From positions 25,106,501 through 25,170,500 of the forward strand of contig OY754467.1 of the NCBI GenBank assembly GCA_963575645.1: a stretch of DNA of 64,000 nucleotides, given 5' to 3'. The position numbers and the translations under genes are program-made. The DNA is from Xanthostigma xanthostigma (Eukaryota; Arthropoda; Insecta; Raphidioptera; Raphidiidae). The notes beneath the pieces are model-generated. The model had not been told where the DNA came from. It was given only the letters and a program-made list of their open reading frames with translations, and did not search any database. Below are positions 20,560 through 31,213 of this stretch, piece after piece (position 1 is the first letter of the stretch; every line of letters begins with the position of its first letter).

Positions 20560-21300
20560 ACAGCAAATAAAGAACGGATTCTTTTGGACTCAAATTCTCA
20601 TTATAGTTTAAATAGTCCAATCAATGAATAGCTCAAAAGGGGGTGTAGAATGCGTGAGCAGGGACCTAAGCGATTCCTTCAGAAACTTATTCAGGGTCCT
20701 TACGGAGTAAACATACCAAAAGTCCTGACGTTTAGGAGGTGAGCCGGAGGGAGGGGAGCACCAAGAAGGTACCACTTTTGGGGTTTTAGCTTAGGACTCA
20801 AAAACGGTACGTCGCATGGGAAAAAATTCTTATACCAAATTAAATCTCATAAAATTGTATACAGATTTTGTTCTGCACACTTTTTTCAAATACTCAACCG
20901 TTTTTTAGCTACACGCCCCAGAAAAGTGAGTTTTCGAAAAAAAACTTTTACCTTCTATTTTTCATCAAACATTCCTTCATGTCGTCTAAACTATTCATCT
21001 GAGAAAGAAATTTATTGAGAGGGAGTTGTAGAGAATTCAATTACCTTCCACAATATATATAATTTAATATATTCAGTGGGTTGCGTCGTAGCTGGGACCT
21101 ACTTGTTCCAAAACCTGCATTTGGGAAGAAAGACAAACAAACAAATATCAAAATTGACAGAGCTTAATGGGTGAACATTTATTGTTAATTGATGGGCCCA
21201 TTTAACGAATATAGAGGGAATATCCACCCAAAGATTCCGGCAACGTTGATATGCTAGAAAAGAAATGAAAACAACCACTACAAAGTATAAAACAAAGTCC
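20560..21300. other. interior of the first CXC element, no other gene
   Basis: Contains a diverged arm sequence (CATACCAAAAGTCCTGACG to ACGGTACGTCGCATGG, about 20715-20820) related to 23510-23625. No further ORF could be supported. Confidence 0.45.
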
Positions 21301-21960
21301 CTGTTTTCGTCTGCCTGTTTCTCCGCTTACTTCTTCTAAACCACGTTCCGGATTTTGAAACGGTTTTCACTAATAGAAAGAGCGCTAACCGAGGAAGACT
21401 TGTGTATAGAATTTGTAAATATTTTTTATAAATTTGTTGAACTACGGCGGTGTTTTGTCAAAGACTACATAGTAAAAAACAGAGTCGCTGTCTACATCTG
21501 TCTTTTTCTTCGCTTACTTCTTCTAAACCACGTTCCGTATTTTGAAACGGTTTTCACTAATAGAAAGAGATGTAAACGAGAATGATTTGTGTATATAATT
21601 TGTAAATATTTTTCACAAAATGGTCTATCTATATATATATTACATATATAGTTTAGCCATTATGTACAAAATAAAAAACTACAGAGGCAAAATGCAACTT
21701 TGTTTTATACTATATAGTGACGTTGATGATGGCAAATTATATACACAAACATTCCTCTTTTATCGCTTTTTCTATTAGTAAGAACCGTTTCAAAATCCGA
21801 AACGTAGTTTAGAAGAAGCAAGTGGAGAAAAAGCGAAAGGCAGAGAGCGACTCTGTTTTTTACTATGTAGTCTTTGACAAAACACCGTCGTAGCTCAGCC
21901 ATTTTGTAAAAAATATTTACAAATTATATACACAAACCTTCCTCGTTTATTATAAATATA
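21300..21960. repeat. two opposed sets of a ~210-bp dispersed unit
   Basis: Units with TTTGACAAAACACCGTCGTA, CCATTTTGTAAAAAATATTT and ACCTTCCTCGTTTAT face each other around about 21640. The same unit makes up much of the palindrome at 31880-33150 and a single copy lies at 27293-27481. ORFs of about 60-76 residues here are products of the repeat. Confidence 0.75.
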
Positions 21961-22429
21961 TTAGTCACGCAAACTTAAAATTTTACTATATTACGCGTCC
22001 AGTAATGTTCAGAGACAGCGTAGTCATGCATATTATGGAGAATACAGCTCCAGCTAACTTTCGAATGGCCTTTTTTCTCAGAAATGGTAGATCTTAGAGA
22101 AAAAATTATAAGGACAATTTTAGTAGCTAATGACCTGATTTACAATTTTAGTCTGAGCTATTTTTATCGTAAAACTAACCGTTTGACTAAAAAAAACAAA
22201 AAACCCATTTTTGTGACCTTTGACCTTGAATAAAAATTTTTGCACACACTAATTGTGTATAATGTATATTTAATTGACAGTCAATTAAATATATATTTTT
22301 TAGAAAACGCAGTTCTATTCAAACAATTAACTATTAACAAAATGCCGCTCAGAATAAATAAGTCATTTGCCAAATTTTGAAAAAAATGCAGGACGTAACG
22401 TTGACACTCAAACAAATATATGGTCGTTT

Positions 22430-22615
22430 AAATACTGAGAAGTTTCCCATTTTGTATTTTAAGTAACTCAAATGGATGTTTGTAAGTTGGTGTTCTGTTG
22501 ATTTCTCGTCACGCGCAGTCAGTCGCTCACATAGTAATACAGTAACCCAAATTGATTATTTTTGTCACCCAAAATCGTAATTTACAGTCACTCGTTTAAA
22601 TACTACCCGTTTTAA
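22430..22615 (-). repeat. dispersed repeat, inverted copy of 16691-16865
   Basis: Reverse complement of the 16691-16865 block, including CGTCACGCGCAGTCAGTCGC and the TTTTGTCACCCAAAAT stretch. Confidence 0.75.
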
Positions 22616-22855
22616 ATTAAGTGAGTTATAAGCGAAAAACTTCGTTTTTTCTAAATTGCTCCCCTCTGGAGCAAAAATTCAAAAATCGGGCGCCGTTAGG
22701 ATCTAAGTTACCCGGAGACGAATCGAACAAAAAAAGTTTTTTAAAATCGGTTAAGGCGTTTGAGCTGTACACAATCCACAAAAAAGCGTGACATACAGAT
22801 TCACAGACAAAGCGAGTACATATAGGCGCTTTAGATTACGCTATTCGCGCCTAAA
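22616..22855 (+). repeat. dispersed repeat R3
   Basis: Contains GAGTTATAAGCGAAAAACTT, CGGGCGCCGTTAGGATC, AAAATCGGTTAAGGCGTTTG and ends GCTATTCGCGCCTAAAAAT. Parts recur at 50256-50375 and 51708-51835. No ORF. Confidence 0.7.
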
Positions 22856-23235
22856 AATGTGTTACGAGAACGCATTACAGAAGTGAAATTTCTATGTCGA
22901 CCAGTGGAAAAAAATTAAAAATGTTTTACGAGAACGCATTACAGAAGTGAAACTTCTATGTGGACCAGTGGAAAAAAAATTAAAAATAAGTTACGAGAAT
23001 GCATTACAGAAGTGAAACTTCTATGTTGACCACTGAAAAAAAAATTAAAAATGTGTTACGAGAATGCAATACAGAAGTGAAACTTCTATTTGGACAAATG
23101 GAAAAAAAAATGTGTTACGAGAACGCATTACAGAAGTGAAACTTCTATTTGGACAAATGGAAAAAAATTAAATGTGTTACGGGAACGCATTACAGAAGTG
23201 AAATTTCTATGTGGACCAGTGAGAAAAAAAATTAA
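22856..23235 (+). repeat. tandem array, six copies of ~62 bp
   Basis: The unit is TGTTACGAGAACGCATTACA, then GAAGTGAAACTTCTATGTGG and an A-rich tail. GAAGTGAAACTTC is itself an imperfect palindrome. Two further units lie at 18735-18845. Confidence 0.9.
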
Positions 23236-23239
23236 AAAT

Positions 23240-23345
23240 AGTTTAGGGTCATAATTATAAAAAAGTTGGTTGTGACTAATAAACGATTATAGAGTTTAAA
23301 GCTAAGCTTTTATAATAATGAACCTAAATTATTAGTAAGATGTTA
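23240..23345. repeat. hairpin MITE
   Basis: A TTTAGGGTCATAATTATAAA arm faces its complement near 23310-23335. It belongs to a family with copies at about 18515, 19005, 34905 and 49270. Confidence 0.65.
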
Positions 23346-23430
23346 AAATGATTTTTTTCCCCTGGGTATTTCAGTATTTTTAACTGTTATTTTTTTCTTA
23401 GATTAAGTTTATTAAATTATATTATTAATA

Positions 23431-24913
23431 GCTTAAGCAACGAATAATTTGTAGATGGAAAAGTCGAAAGCAGAACATTTGACTTAGGAACTTTGTTTGG
23501 ACTAGTTAGGAGATAAGCATACTAAAAGTCCTTACCCCTCCGAGGTACGCCAGAAGGGGGGGATCACAAAGAAGGTCCCGTTTTTTGGTTTTTTGCTTTC
23601 ATCTCGAAAACGATACGTCGTACGAAATTTTGTTGTAATACATAATGAAAGCTGATAAAATTCTCTACAACTTTAGCTTTCACACTTTTTATCTATCTCC
23701 AATCTTTGCCTAGCTATGAGCTCCGAAAAATGGTCGATTTTCAAAAATGTGTTAAATTCTCTGTAGCACATTGTAACAATACGAATTTGTCAAAATCATT
23801 TGTTTTCGAACCCCTCTTCATCGCATGCTGACATAAGAGAAAATGGAAACTTATGCTTTTTAAGATGGTATGGAGCGAAACAGAAGAAGCCCTCTCTTAG
23901 TAAGTATGGCTACCAGCGTTTTATCCAGTCAGCATCAAACGTCAAACCAGACATTTCCTCCCTTCCACCAACTAAGGAAGCAGCGATGGAGCACTCTTTC
24001 CGTACTTACCATCAAGTCCAGGCTTGGCTTGGACAAGACCTTTCCCCTGAACTATGGGGATGCGCGGAATGAAAGCAACCTCTTGGTTCCTGTTCAAACC
24101 GAAGAACCAGCTGCACCGGAAGAAATACTGAAGCTGATATTTTGCCGGGGCACCACTGATTGTAGTAGTGCTAGATGTGGGTGTAGGAAGGCCTCTATGC
24201 TGTGCTCTACCATTTGCCACAATTGCAACGGAAGTTGCACGAATAGCATTCGCATGTTGGAGGACAAGGACGATGACGACGACGGTGGGGATGATGTAGC
24301 AGAAATAGTAACCTGCGGTCCATCATCTGATAATGACTCGACAGATGAGGAGAAAGAAGAAGAGGCTAATGCTGAGGAACCACAACCAGGCCCGTCACGC
24401 CCAAAGAGGCGGCGAGTGATTAAATAATTCATTGTAAATAATAATTGTTAAATGTATAGAGGTACTCCCAGCTTATGTTATTTTTTAATAGTGTTTGGGT
24501 GTTTTTAATAGTGTGGATGAGCAATACGAACTGATTTTGACAAATTCGTATTGTTACAATGTGCTACAGAGAATTTAACACACTTTTAAAAATCGGCCAT
24601 TTTTCGGAGCTCATAGCTAGGCAAAGATCGGAGATAGATAAAAAGTGTGAAAGCTAAAGTTGTAGAGAATTTTATCAGCTTTTATTATGTATCACAACAA
24701 AATTTCGTACGACGTACCGTTTTCGAGATGAAAGCAAAAAATCAAAAAACGGGACCTTCTTTGTGCTCCCCCCCTTCGGGCGTACCTCGGAGGGATAAGG
24801 ACTTTTTGTATGTTTATCTCCTAACTAGTCCAAACAAAGTTCCTAAGTCAAACGTTCTGCTTTCGACTTTTCCATCTACATCCCTCTTATGAGCACTCAT
24901 TGACCAAACTATA
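23431..24913 (+). mobile_element. second CXC-carrying element, long inverted arms
   Basis: Arms of about 330 bp (from TGTAGATGGAAAAGTCG at 23450 and its complement ending at 24880) enclose the frameshifted CXC gene. Comparison with 39427-40453 shows that the shared sequence extends beyond the arms, to GCTTAAGCAACGAATAATTT on the left (23431) and to CACTCATTGACCAAACTATA on the right (24913). So the arms are subterminal. Both outer ends contain small palindromes (GCTTAAGC; ATGAGCACTCAT). Confidence 0.7.
23800..24427 (+). pseudogene. CXC (tesmin/TSO1-like) transposon protein, frameshifted
   Basis: Two overlapping frames make one protein: 23800-24072 carries the N-terminal block (SLPPTKEAAMEHSFRTYHQV, then WLGQDLSPELWG), and a second frame from about 24065 to the stop at 24425-24427 carries the rest. 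The break near 24060-24075 falls where the relative at 19977-20513 reads on without interruption. The second part has a CXC-type cysteine cluster at about 24150-24245 (CSSARCGCRKASMLC, then CHNCNG), an Asp run and an acidic tail ending in PKRRR, a possible nuclear signal. Compared with the first copy it retains more N-terminal sequence (WYGAK...SLSKYGYQRF). The function in the parent element is unknown; the CXC cluster suggests DNA binding. Confidence 0.65.
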
Positions 24914-24919
24914 AACTCA

Positions 24920-25260
24920 AAATGTCATTAAAAATATACACCGATTTTCATACATAACGTCGGGGTATATTTTGTAAAATTTTGCGCCTTGTAATTCTTG
25001 AATTACTTGCGCATATACGTCCACTGGTTTTGTTCTGAAGATGTTAGTTAGGTAGTTACATGACGTGATAACATATAAGAACCACGAAATTATTAAAACT
25101 ATTTTTTCCTTTCTGTGTTTCAATATTTTCAACTGTTATTTTTTTATCGGATTAAGTTAATTAAATTATATTATTAAGCTCCATGTGTCGTTAAAAATAT
25201 ACATCGATTTCGCGCGTTGTAATTCTTAAATTAGGTACTTGCGCATGTACTCCCACTGGT
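24920..25260 (-). repeat. dispersed repeat R2, reverse copies
   Basis: Two partial R2 units in reverse (24920-25135 and 25175-25255), recognisable by GCGCCTTGTAATTCTTGAAT and the TTTCAATATTTTCAACTGTT stretch. Confidence 0.75.
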
Positions 25261-26169
25261 TTCTTAAAAAAAAAACGAGTGTGCTTTAGACCACACGACT
25301 GAAGTAAAACTTCTTCCTGCCATAATTTGTTATTACTCACCCGAAAATTTACAAAATATGAACTTTAAAATGAATTTACAATTTTATTCACTTTAAACGT
25401 AGAATAACGACACATATAACCTCACTCTACACAGACGGAATGTTTAAAATATAATTTTTGATTAATTAATAGGGAAAATATGTAGATATATTAATTAGCA
25501 TAATTTATAATTCATTTAAAAGGATTTATTAACTAACGTACATTATTTCCCGTTACAAAATGCAGCAAAATTCGATGAAATGTATTTTTGATGCAAAAAC
25601 AATTGTTTTTATTTGAAAAGTCAAATAGTTGTCAAAAAAAGGGAATTTCGATTAATGCTCCGTCTTTGTGGCACTCACAACGCATATGACCGCCTCCTTC
25701 GCAATTAGTATTTTGAATAGATCTCAATGAATATCGATTTATCCAGTGTTGGGCGTATATTAAACGATTTTATAGCTTTCAATGTATATAATGTTGAAAA
25801 CAAATTTCGATTCAAAAGCCACAATAATGCCAAATTATGCAATTAAAGTGCAAATTGACAGCTCAAAAACAGTACATTTTTAGATCGTCGTTTGTGTTTA
25901 TTAATTTCAAACGTCAAAATAGAATCTATTATTTTCCGAATGATAATAAATTTTTCATCTCAGCCACACTCATTGACTGTTGGCGACGTAATAACTTACG
26001 GAAGTTGAAAGGAAGATATCTCTTCCTCTCAACTTCCGTTCGCCTCGCGTCCGATGACGCACTTCCGTAAACGCTTTCGTCAGGCCGATGATGCACTTCC
26101 GTAAACGATTTAGTCAGGCATTTACCAACTTACTCCCCAAGTCAAGCGTGCCTAAAGAAGTTTGACTTC
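25261..26169. other. non-coding, one hairpin and one duplicated block
   Basis: A hairpin pairs CGGAAGTTGAAAGGAAG (about 25999-26015) with CTTCCTCTCAACTTCCG (about 26022-26038). GATGACGCACTTCCGTAAAC at about 26052 recurs nearly unchanged at about 26088. No gene seen. Confidence 0.5.
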
Positions 26170-27290
26170 AATAATAATAATAATAGTTTCTTTATTTACA
26201 AATCCATCGGAATATCATAGCGTCAGATACAGAAACTTGCACTTGAATATTAGACAGTAAACCAAAATATGTTAAAAATCGCAAATTTTCCGTAGAATTC
26301 AATGCTGTATTTTTAAAACAACTGACAGTATTGGATCTTACCGAAAATTGGGGCCAAAGTTGGTCAAAAACAGTTTTTTGCGTTTTAAAAAAAAATTCTT
26401 TGGATTGAGAAAAGTTTAATACAAAAGTTATAGAATTAATTATTACGGATCGATCTAGCTTGGTCCGATGTTAAATAATTTGAAAATGAATTGGCAATTA
26501 TTAAAAAACCGTTAAAAATCGCTGTTTTTTGAAACGCTTGTATCTCTTTGAAAAAAAAATCTTCAAGCGATACTTGGTGAAAGTGTAGCCCTTTGCAATC
26601 CACACAAAAACGTTTTTGAAAATTTGAAAAATAATGAAAAGTTTTTGCAAAAACCGATTTTTTCGAAAAAAAAGCATTTTTTTCAAATGCCAATAACTCA
26701 TAAACCTGGGAGTTTTTATAAACGTTTTGGGGCTTAAAATTTTCTTTAATAGTTGCCGTAATGTTTGCAATTACCGCGCGCCTTTTTAATTGATCGGTGA
26801 TGTGCGAAAAATCGGTATTTTTTTTTCTATAAAAAAAAATTAAATATCTTCAAAAATTGAAATTTTCTACAATAGTCATTATTGCTATTTAATAGCTGGT
26901 ATTTTTCTGTGAATTTAAAAAAAAAATCAACCTTCCGATTTTCTGGAGCCGAAATAATTTTTTTTTAATTCCTGTGGCGTCATTTTAAGGGCTTAAATTT
27001 ACATGAGTTACAGTTTAATATTTACAGATTAAATAAAAAATTACCAGATCCAAATCGGTCCCCAGATCTCAATCCCGTATATCATTTTAGAATGAAACAA
27101 CGAATAATAAGCCGATATTAGAATTTTGCTCGAAACATTATTGTTTAGTTTTCGTAAGATAAAAACGGTTCTAGATAAATTCTTTGATAGTTCATCTAAA
27201 TGTAACTTCCATGACAAATGAGAGTTGATAATAATGTCTAATAACTAAACACTGTAGAGATCATTAGAAAGGTTCTTGGTCTTAATAGTA
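26170..27290 (-). pseudogene. jockey/CR1-like LINE 3' end, split
   Basis: Read on the minus strand, 27290-27030 gives reverse-transcriptase C-terminal sequence with SWKLHLDEL, then ILISAYYSLFHSKMIYGIEI and WG, the usual pattern of jockey/CR1-clade LINEs. The element's 3' end with a (TTA)n tail and AATAAAG lies at 26170-26245. Between them about 740 bp of unrelated A/T-rich sequence (26250-26990) appears to be inserted. No catalytic core is present, so this is a 5'-truncated dead copy. Confidence 0.65.
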
Positions 27291-27292
27291 TG

Positions 27293-27481
27293 TAGTGATG
27301 ACAAAACACCGTCATAGTTCAGCCATATTTTGTACAAAATATTTACAAATTATATACACAAACCTTCTGGTTTATCGCTCTTTCTATTGGTGAAAACCGT
27401 TTCAAAATCCGTTGCGTAGTTTAGGAGAATAACGCGGAGAAACAGACAGAGGGAATCAGAGACTTTATTTTATACTATGTA
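27293..27481 (+). repeat. single copy of the ~210-bp dispersed unit
   Basis: Same unit as in 21300-21960 and 31880-33150, starting at GACAAAACACCGTCATAGTT and ending TTTTATACTATGTA. Confidence 0.75.
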
Positions 27482-28689
27482 ATGATTTCGCGATATGGTG
27501 ATGAAAGGCTGAAAAATAATGTAAAAGAGAGTTAATAAACTTTCAACAAAATGACGTACGAACGAAATTTGTCGAAAAAAGCACTGAAGGGACAAGTGTA
27601 CGCGTGCACACACTTTCCCCAGAGCAATAAATTGCGAATAAATGATCATAAAATAATTAAAAGCAAATATAACCTCTGCCATTTTTTTGTAAATGTAGCA
27701 TAGAAGCGTTCTTATTAAAAAAAGAAAAAAAAAACAACTTGTCGTTTTCGAATATTTCAAAATCTACGGATGTACACACCAAATAAGTACAGTTTTTTCT
27801 TTCGAAAAGAGGAGTTATCTCACTATCGCACGCCACTGTGACACAACGATACCAATTGATTATTTAAGCACCTCTGTTCGACCCAAGAAAACTACCTCTC
27901 CCCCGTTCCCGATTCTGGGGATACATGTACTACGCTCACTTACCCACTGCGTTCAGTTACTCCGAATGACTCATAAGTTTTATAACAAAGAAAAACTCAG
28001 TTATGAAATACCTGATGGCGGATGATATTTCCCGGGAGCATTCGCGACTCTCCTTTTTACAGGTGGAATAGGACGGGTAGATGGTTTGTGCTTCAGACAG
28101 TGTGGGAATCGACAGAATTCAAGTAACTGGAGCGACCATCAAAATCAATGTTGACGTTGGGAATTCTTTTCTGAGGCTTCCAATCTCGATAACGAAGTCA
28201 TAAACGGGACTTACAAAACGGGATTACAATTCAATCGATCGATAATCGCACATTATCATATTATGTTCTGCCCGCCAGTATACTACGTGTTGCCACACAA
28301 AACGAGGAATTGTAGAAAATATTTATCATAACTAACTCCATTAATCGCAAAATATCTCGATAAAAAAACGACTCCCGATCACACTGTGTTCTACATATTT
28401 CACTTTTTCCAGCATTAAAAAGTAAGCTATTTAAAACGTCGTTCAACTGTATACCTACCAATCTTTCAGCTAGCTGTCGATTGTCATTTTCATTGCAATA
28501 TGCCACAAGTCAGAATGCGTAATCATTTCCTTAACACGCGTATTACTGTCTCACTTTAACGTATGCTAAGATGACTATATGCATCTCTTTTGCACTCCTA
28601 GCGGTAAATGTAAAATTTATTGTCGGCAGGCTGTTACAACGCGACTTAAAAAAGGTATAATTGAAATGTTGTCGAAATCTCAGTCTTGC
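27482..28689. other. no gene seen
   Basis: About 1.2 kb of somewhat more balanced base composition than its surroundings. Short ORFs at 27470-27760 and 28261-28506 on the minus strand match nothing I recognise. Confidence 0.35.
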
Positions 28690-28880
28690 TAAAATGAGTT
28701 AAAATCTTTGATTAACGTCTGAATAGAGCTCTTCAAATAAATAAAATTGTCGACCAATTTTTTTCAGACCATATATTGACAAAAATTATATAAAAATATA
28801 AATCAAATTAACAAAGGATGACGTTTCGATCCGGATTTGGATCTTCTTAAGAAATATCTAAAAAATATAAAAATTAATTA
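28690..28880 (-). repeat. MITE end with GAAACGTC motif
   Basis: Contains AATTGTCGACCAATTTTTTT, CAGACCATATATTGAC and, on the minus strand, an AAGAAGATC...GATCGAAACGTC block. It is related to 30310-30560 and 54097-54265. Confidence 0.65.
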
Positions 28881-29559
28881 GTATTAGTTATTTATTGTCT
28901 AATAGAATGCACGAATGATTGAATGTTTGAATGAACCAAAAAATTAATGAAAAATTTTTCATTAATTTTTTGGTGCAAGTTAAAGTAGTAATGCCATCCC
29001 TTTGCACTGCACCTGAGCTATACCTATATTATGACAAATACTGATTAGGTACTGATATAAACCCTCGCAAAAAAATAGCATTGCTGTTTGCTTATATCAG
29101 CTTTTTTATAAAGTTTTCATATGAAGATTGAGTTAAGGCATAATAACATATATCTATTAATTAACTATATCTATCTACTCAATGTGCGATGAGTGAACGC
29201 AACAAAGCGTATCGAAAATATATCTGAGTCTCTTTCTTCGATGTAATTCCCTGATTTCTCCGATGATAGGATTAGTTGATGTACTTGCATTTAATCTGAA
29301 TAAAGTATCTCTGTTTCAAAAACTTTGTCTTTTTCTATGACGTTAACATCGGCGTACCCAGCTTTTGGCCCAGGAGGGGGCAAATTAGAAATTTCTTAAG
29401 CCGGGTTCGTGCTTGTTTTGCCCTCCTGGATACGCCAGTGCTTACGGTGTAAAAAAGACAGAAGTATATGTTTGCACCCTAATAGTTCGATTGCGATTTT
29501 ATTCCTATGCTTAGTATAGAATAAAAGTATAATATGCATAATAAAGTCATTCTGCCGGG
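28881..29559. other. non-coding, one short palindrome
   Basis: CAAAAAATTAATGAAAAATT (28938-28957) faces its complement directly after it (28957-28972). No gene seen. Confidence 0.4.
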
Positions 29560-29965
29560 GTATTCCGGTTGAAATTTTGACCTGCCTTTTTAAATTTACT
29601 GTAGAAAAGTTGTATTTGAAATACTGTTAAAATCACATGTTTGCCAAAATTTGTTTTAAGTTCAACCTTGTAACGCATGTTAGAGGCGTCCTGCTATCCT
29701 TTACCGACAGAGCTATAGCACTGCCTCGGTGCTATATGACACATATTGGTATACACTCACCAGGCAAAAAATTTGCTTTGCTTCTCTTAGCTTTGCTTGA
29801 ATAATTTTGGACAGTTTTAGAAGTTAATTACTCCTAAAACGTCTGAAGTCAGTAACGCAAAAAGTAATTTTCGTTCTTTGGACTGATTAAACTACATTAT
29901 AAAGTAAGTCAGTTCCATTCCGAAATCAGTTTTCAAAAAGTTCAGTAGCTCTTGGACTATAATCT
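29560..29965 (-). repeat. dispersed repeat, inverted partner of 17345-17710
   Basis: Matches 17345-17710 in reverse, including the TATAGCACTGCCTCGGTGCTA hairpin region. The AGTAGCTCTTGGACTATAAT flank differs, so it is a separate copy. Confidence 0.65.
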
Positions 29966-30309
29966 CTTCTTCTCATTCTTGTTTGTGTAGCTACTACTGT
30001 TCAAACGAATGTACCGAGATACATTTCGATTTTCAGTACCTGTTCTATTTTTTTATTATACTTATTTCTTTCTGAGATTCTTTTTGCTTACTAAAATCTT
30101 TACAAAATGTTAGCACGTAAAAAAGTTTGTTGTCATAAACATCGAACAATTGTAACACTTAACAGAACAAAAATATAATGCACGAGAAAATTGGTATATA
30201 TTTTTAAAAGATTTATTGACACATTCCGGTAAGAAATTTTTATTGATTTTCATTGATCATTCAGTTAAAAAAAATATTTAAAATTTTCTATATTTTCAAT
30301 ATATTACTT

Positions 30310-30560
30310 ATTTATGCAAATCTTTGATTAACGTCTGAATAGAACTCTTCAAATAATTAAAATTGTCAGACAATTTTTTTCAGACTATATATTGACAAAA
30401 ATAAAATTATAAATCAATTAATTAATTAATTTTTATATTATTTCCGAAGAAGATCTAAATCCAGATCGAAACGTCATCTTTTCTAATATTGATTTATAAT
30501 TTTATTTTTGTTTATATATAGTCTGAAAAAAATTGGTCGACAATTTTATTTATTTGCTTA
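30310..30560. repeat. palindromic MITE (family of 54097-54265)
   Basis: The arm TAAAATTGTCAGACAATTTT near 30358 faces TGGTCGACAATTTTATTTAT near 30533. The interior carries GAAGAAGATCTAAATCCAGA followed by TCGAAACGTC. Confidence 0.7.
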
Positions 30561-30892
30561 TTTACGATCTGGAAATTTTAGAATAAAAAAAAAATGCTGT
30601 ATCAGTTTAAATTATTTTTCCGATTTATATAAAATTATCATTTATATAATACACTAAGATCATAATAATATAGTATAACAAAATCCGTCGCCAAGGCTAA
30701 CATTATAGACGCTCGACAATGGAGGTCTGAGAAGTGTATGTTATTCTCATTCTATAGAGCACACCATAGACGCACATACATGTTTCTAGACGGGTAAGAC
30801 GTTCAGCGTAAAACTTTACCAATGCTATATTATTCGTCTTTCATAAGTTATATTTTTTATTTTTATTTGTTCTCCTGTGCAGAGTTGCAAAA

Positions 30893-31093
30893 ATCGTAAT
30901 GTGAAAATAAATGCAATACTCATTACTTTTTTTAATGGGTAATGTAATGTTCTACATTACTCATTAAAAATGTAATGAGTAATGTAGTAACAGTACATTA
31001 CTCATTAAATGATTAATGAGTAATGTAGAACATTACATTACCCATTAAAAAATAATGAGTATTGTATTGCATTATATTTCATATTAAGATTTT
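30893..31093. repeat. ~200-bp hairpin built of ATTACTCATT/AATGAGTAAT repeats
   Basis: Left part 30893-30975 (AATGCAATACTCATTACTTT, GGGTAATGTAATGTTCTACA) pairs with 31010-31093. The middle holds further inverted ATTACTCATTAAA units, so alternative foldings exist. AT-rich, no ORF. Confidence 0.7.
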
Positions 31094-31213
31094 TGTAACG
31101 CGGAATATCGCTGGGACCGAATCTACGACCATTGTGTTACCTATCGTTAGCTTTGTTCTACAGCCGGTTTTTATAGTATACCTATAGCAGATTTGCAAAA
31201 CTCGTAAAAAGTA

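Larger units (their letters stand above)
19531..22250. mobile_element. inverted-repeat element carrying a CXC-domain gene remnant
   Basis: Arms of about 217 bp (19652-19868 and 22033-22250) are reverse complements and enclose the CXC ORF on the minus strand. The left outer sequence near 19531 reads AGCCCGGTCA, the same terminal motif as at the ends of the palindrome 31214-33824. A segment at 20690-20990 is a diverged relative of the long inverted arms of the second CXC element (23431-24913). That links the two as one superfamily. Exact termini and target duplication were not resolved. Confidence 0.6.

Noticed and set aside
23431..24913. Helitron interpretation of the CXC element, from a small hairpin near the right end
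   Set aside because: It lacks the TC start and CTRR end, and it has long inverted arms.
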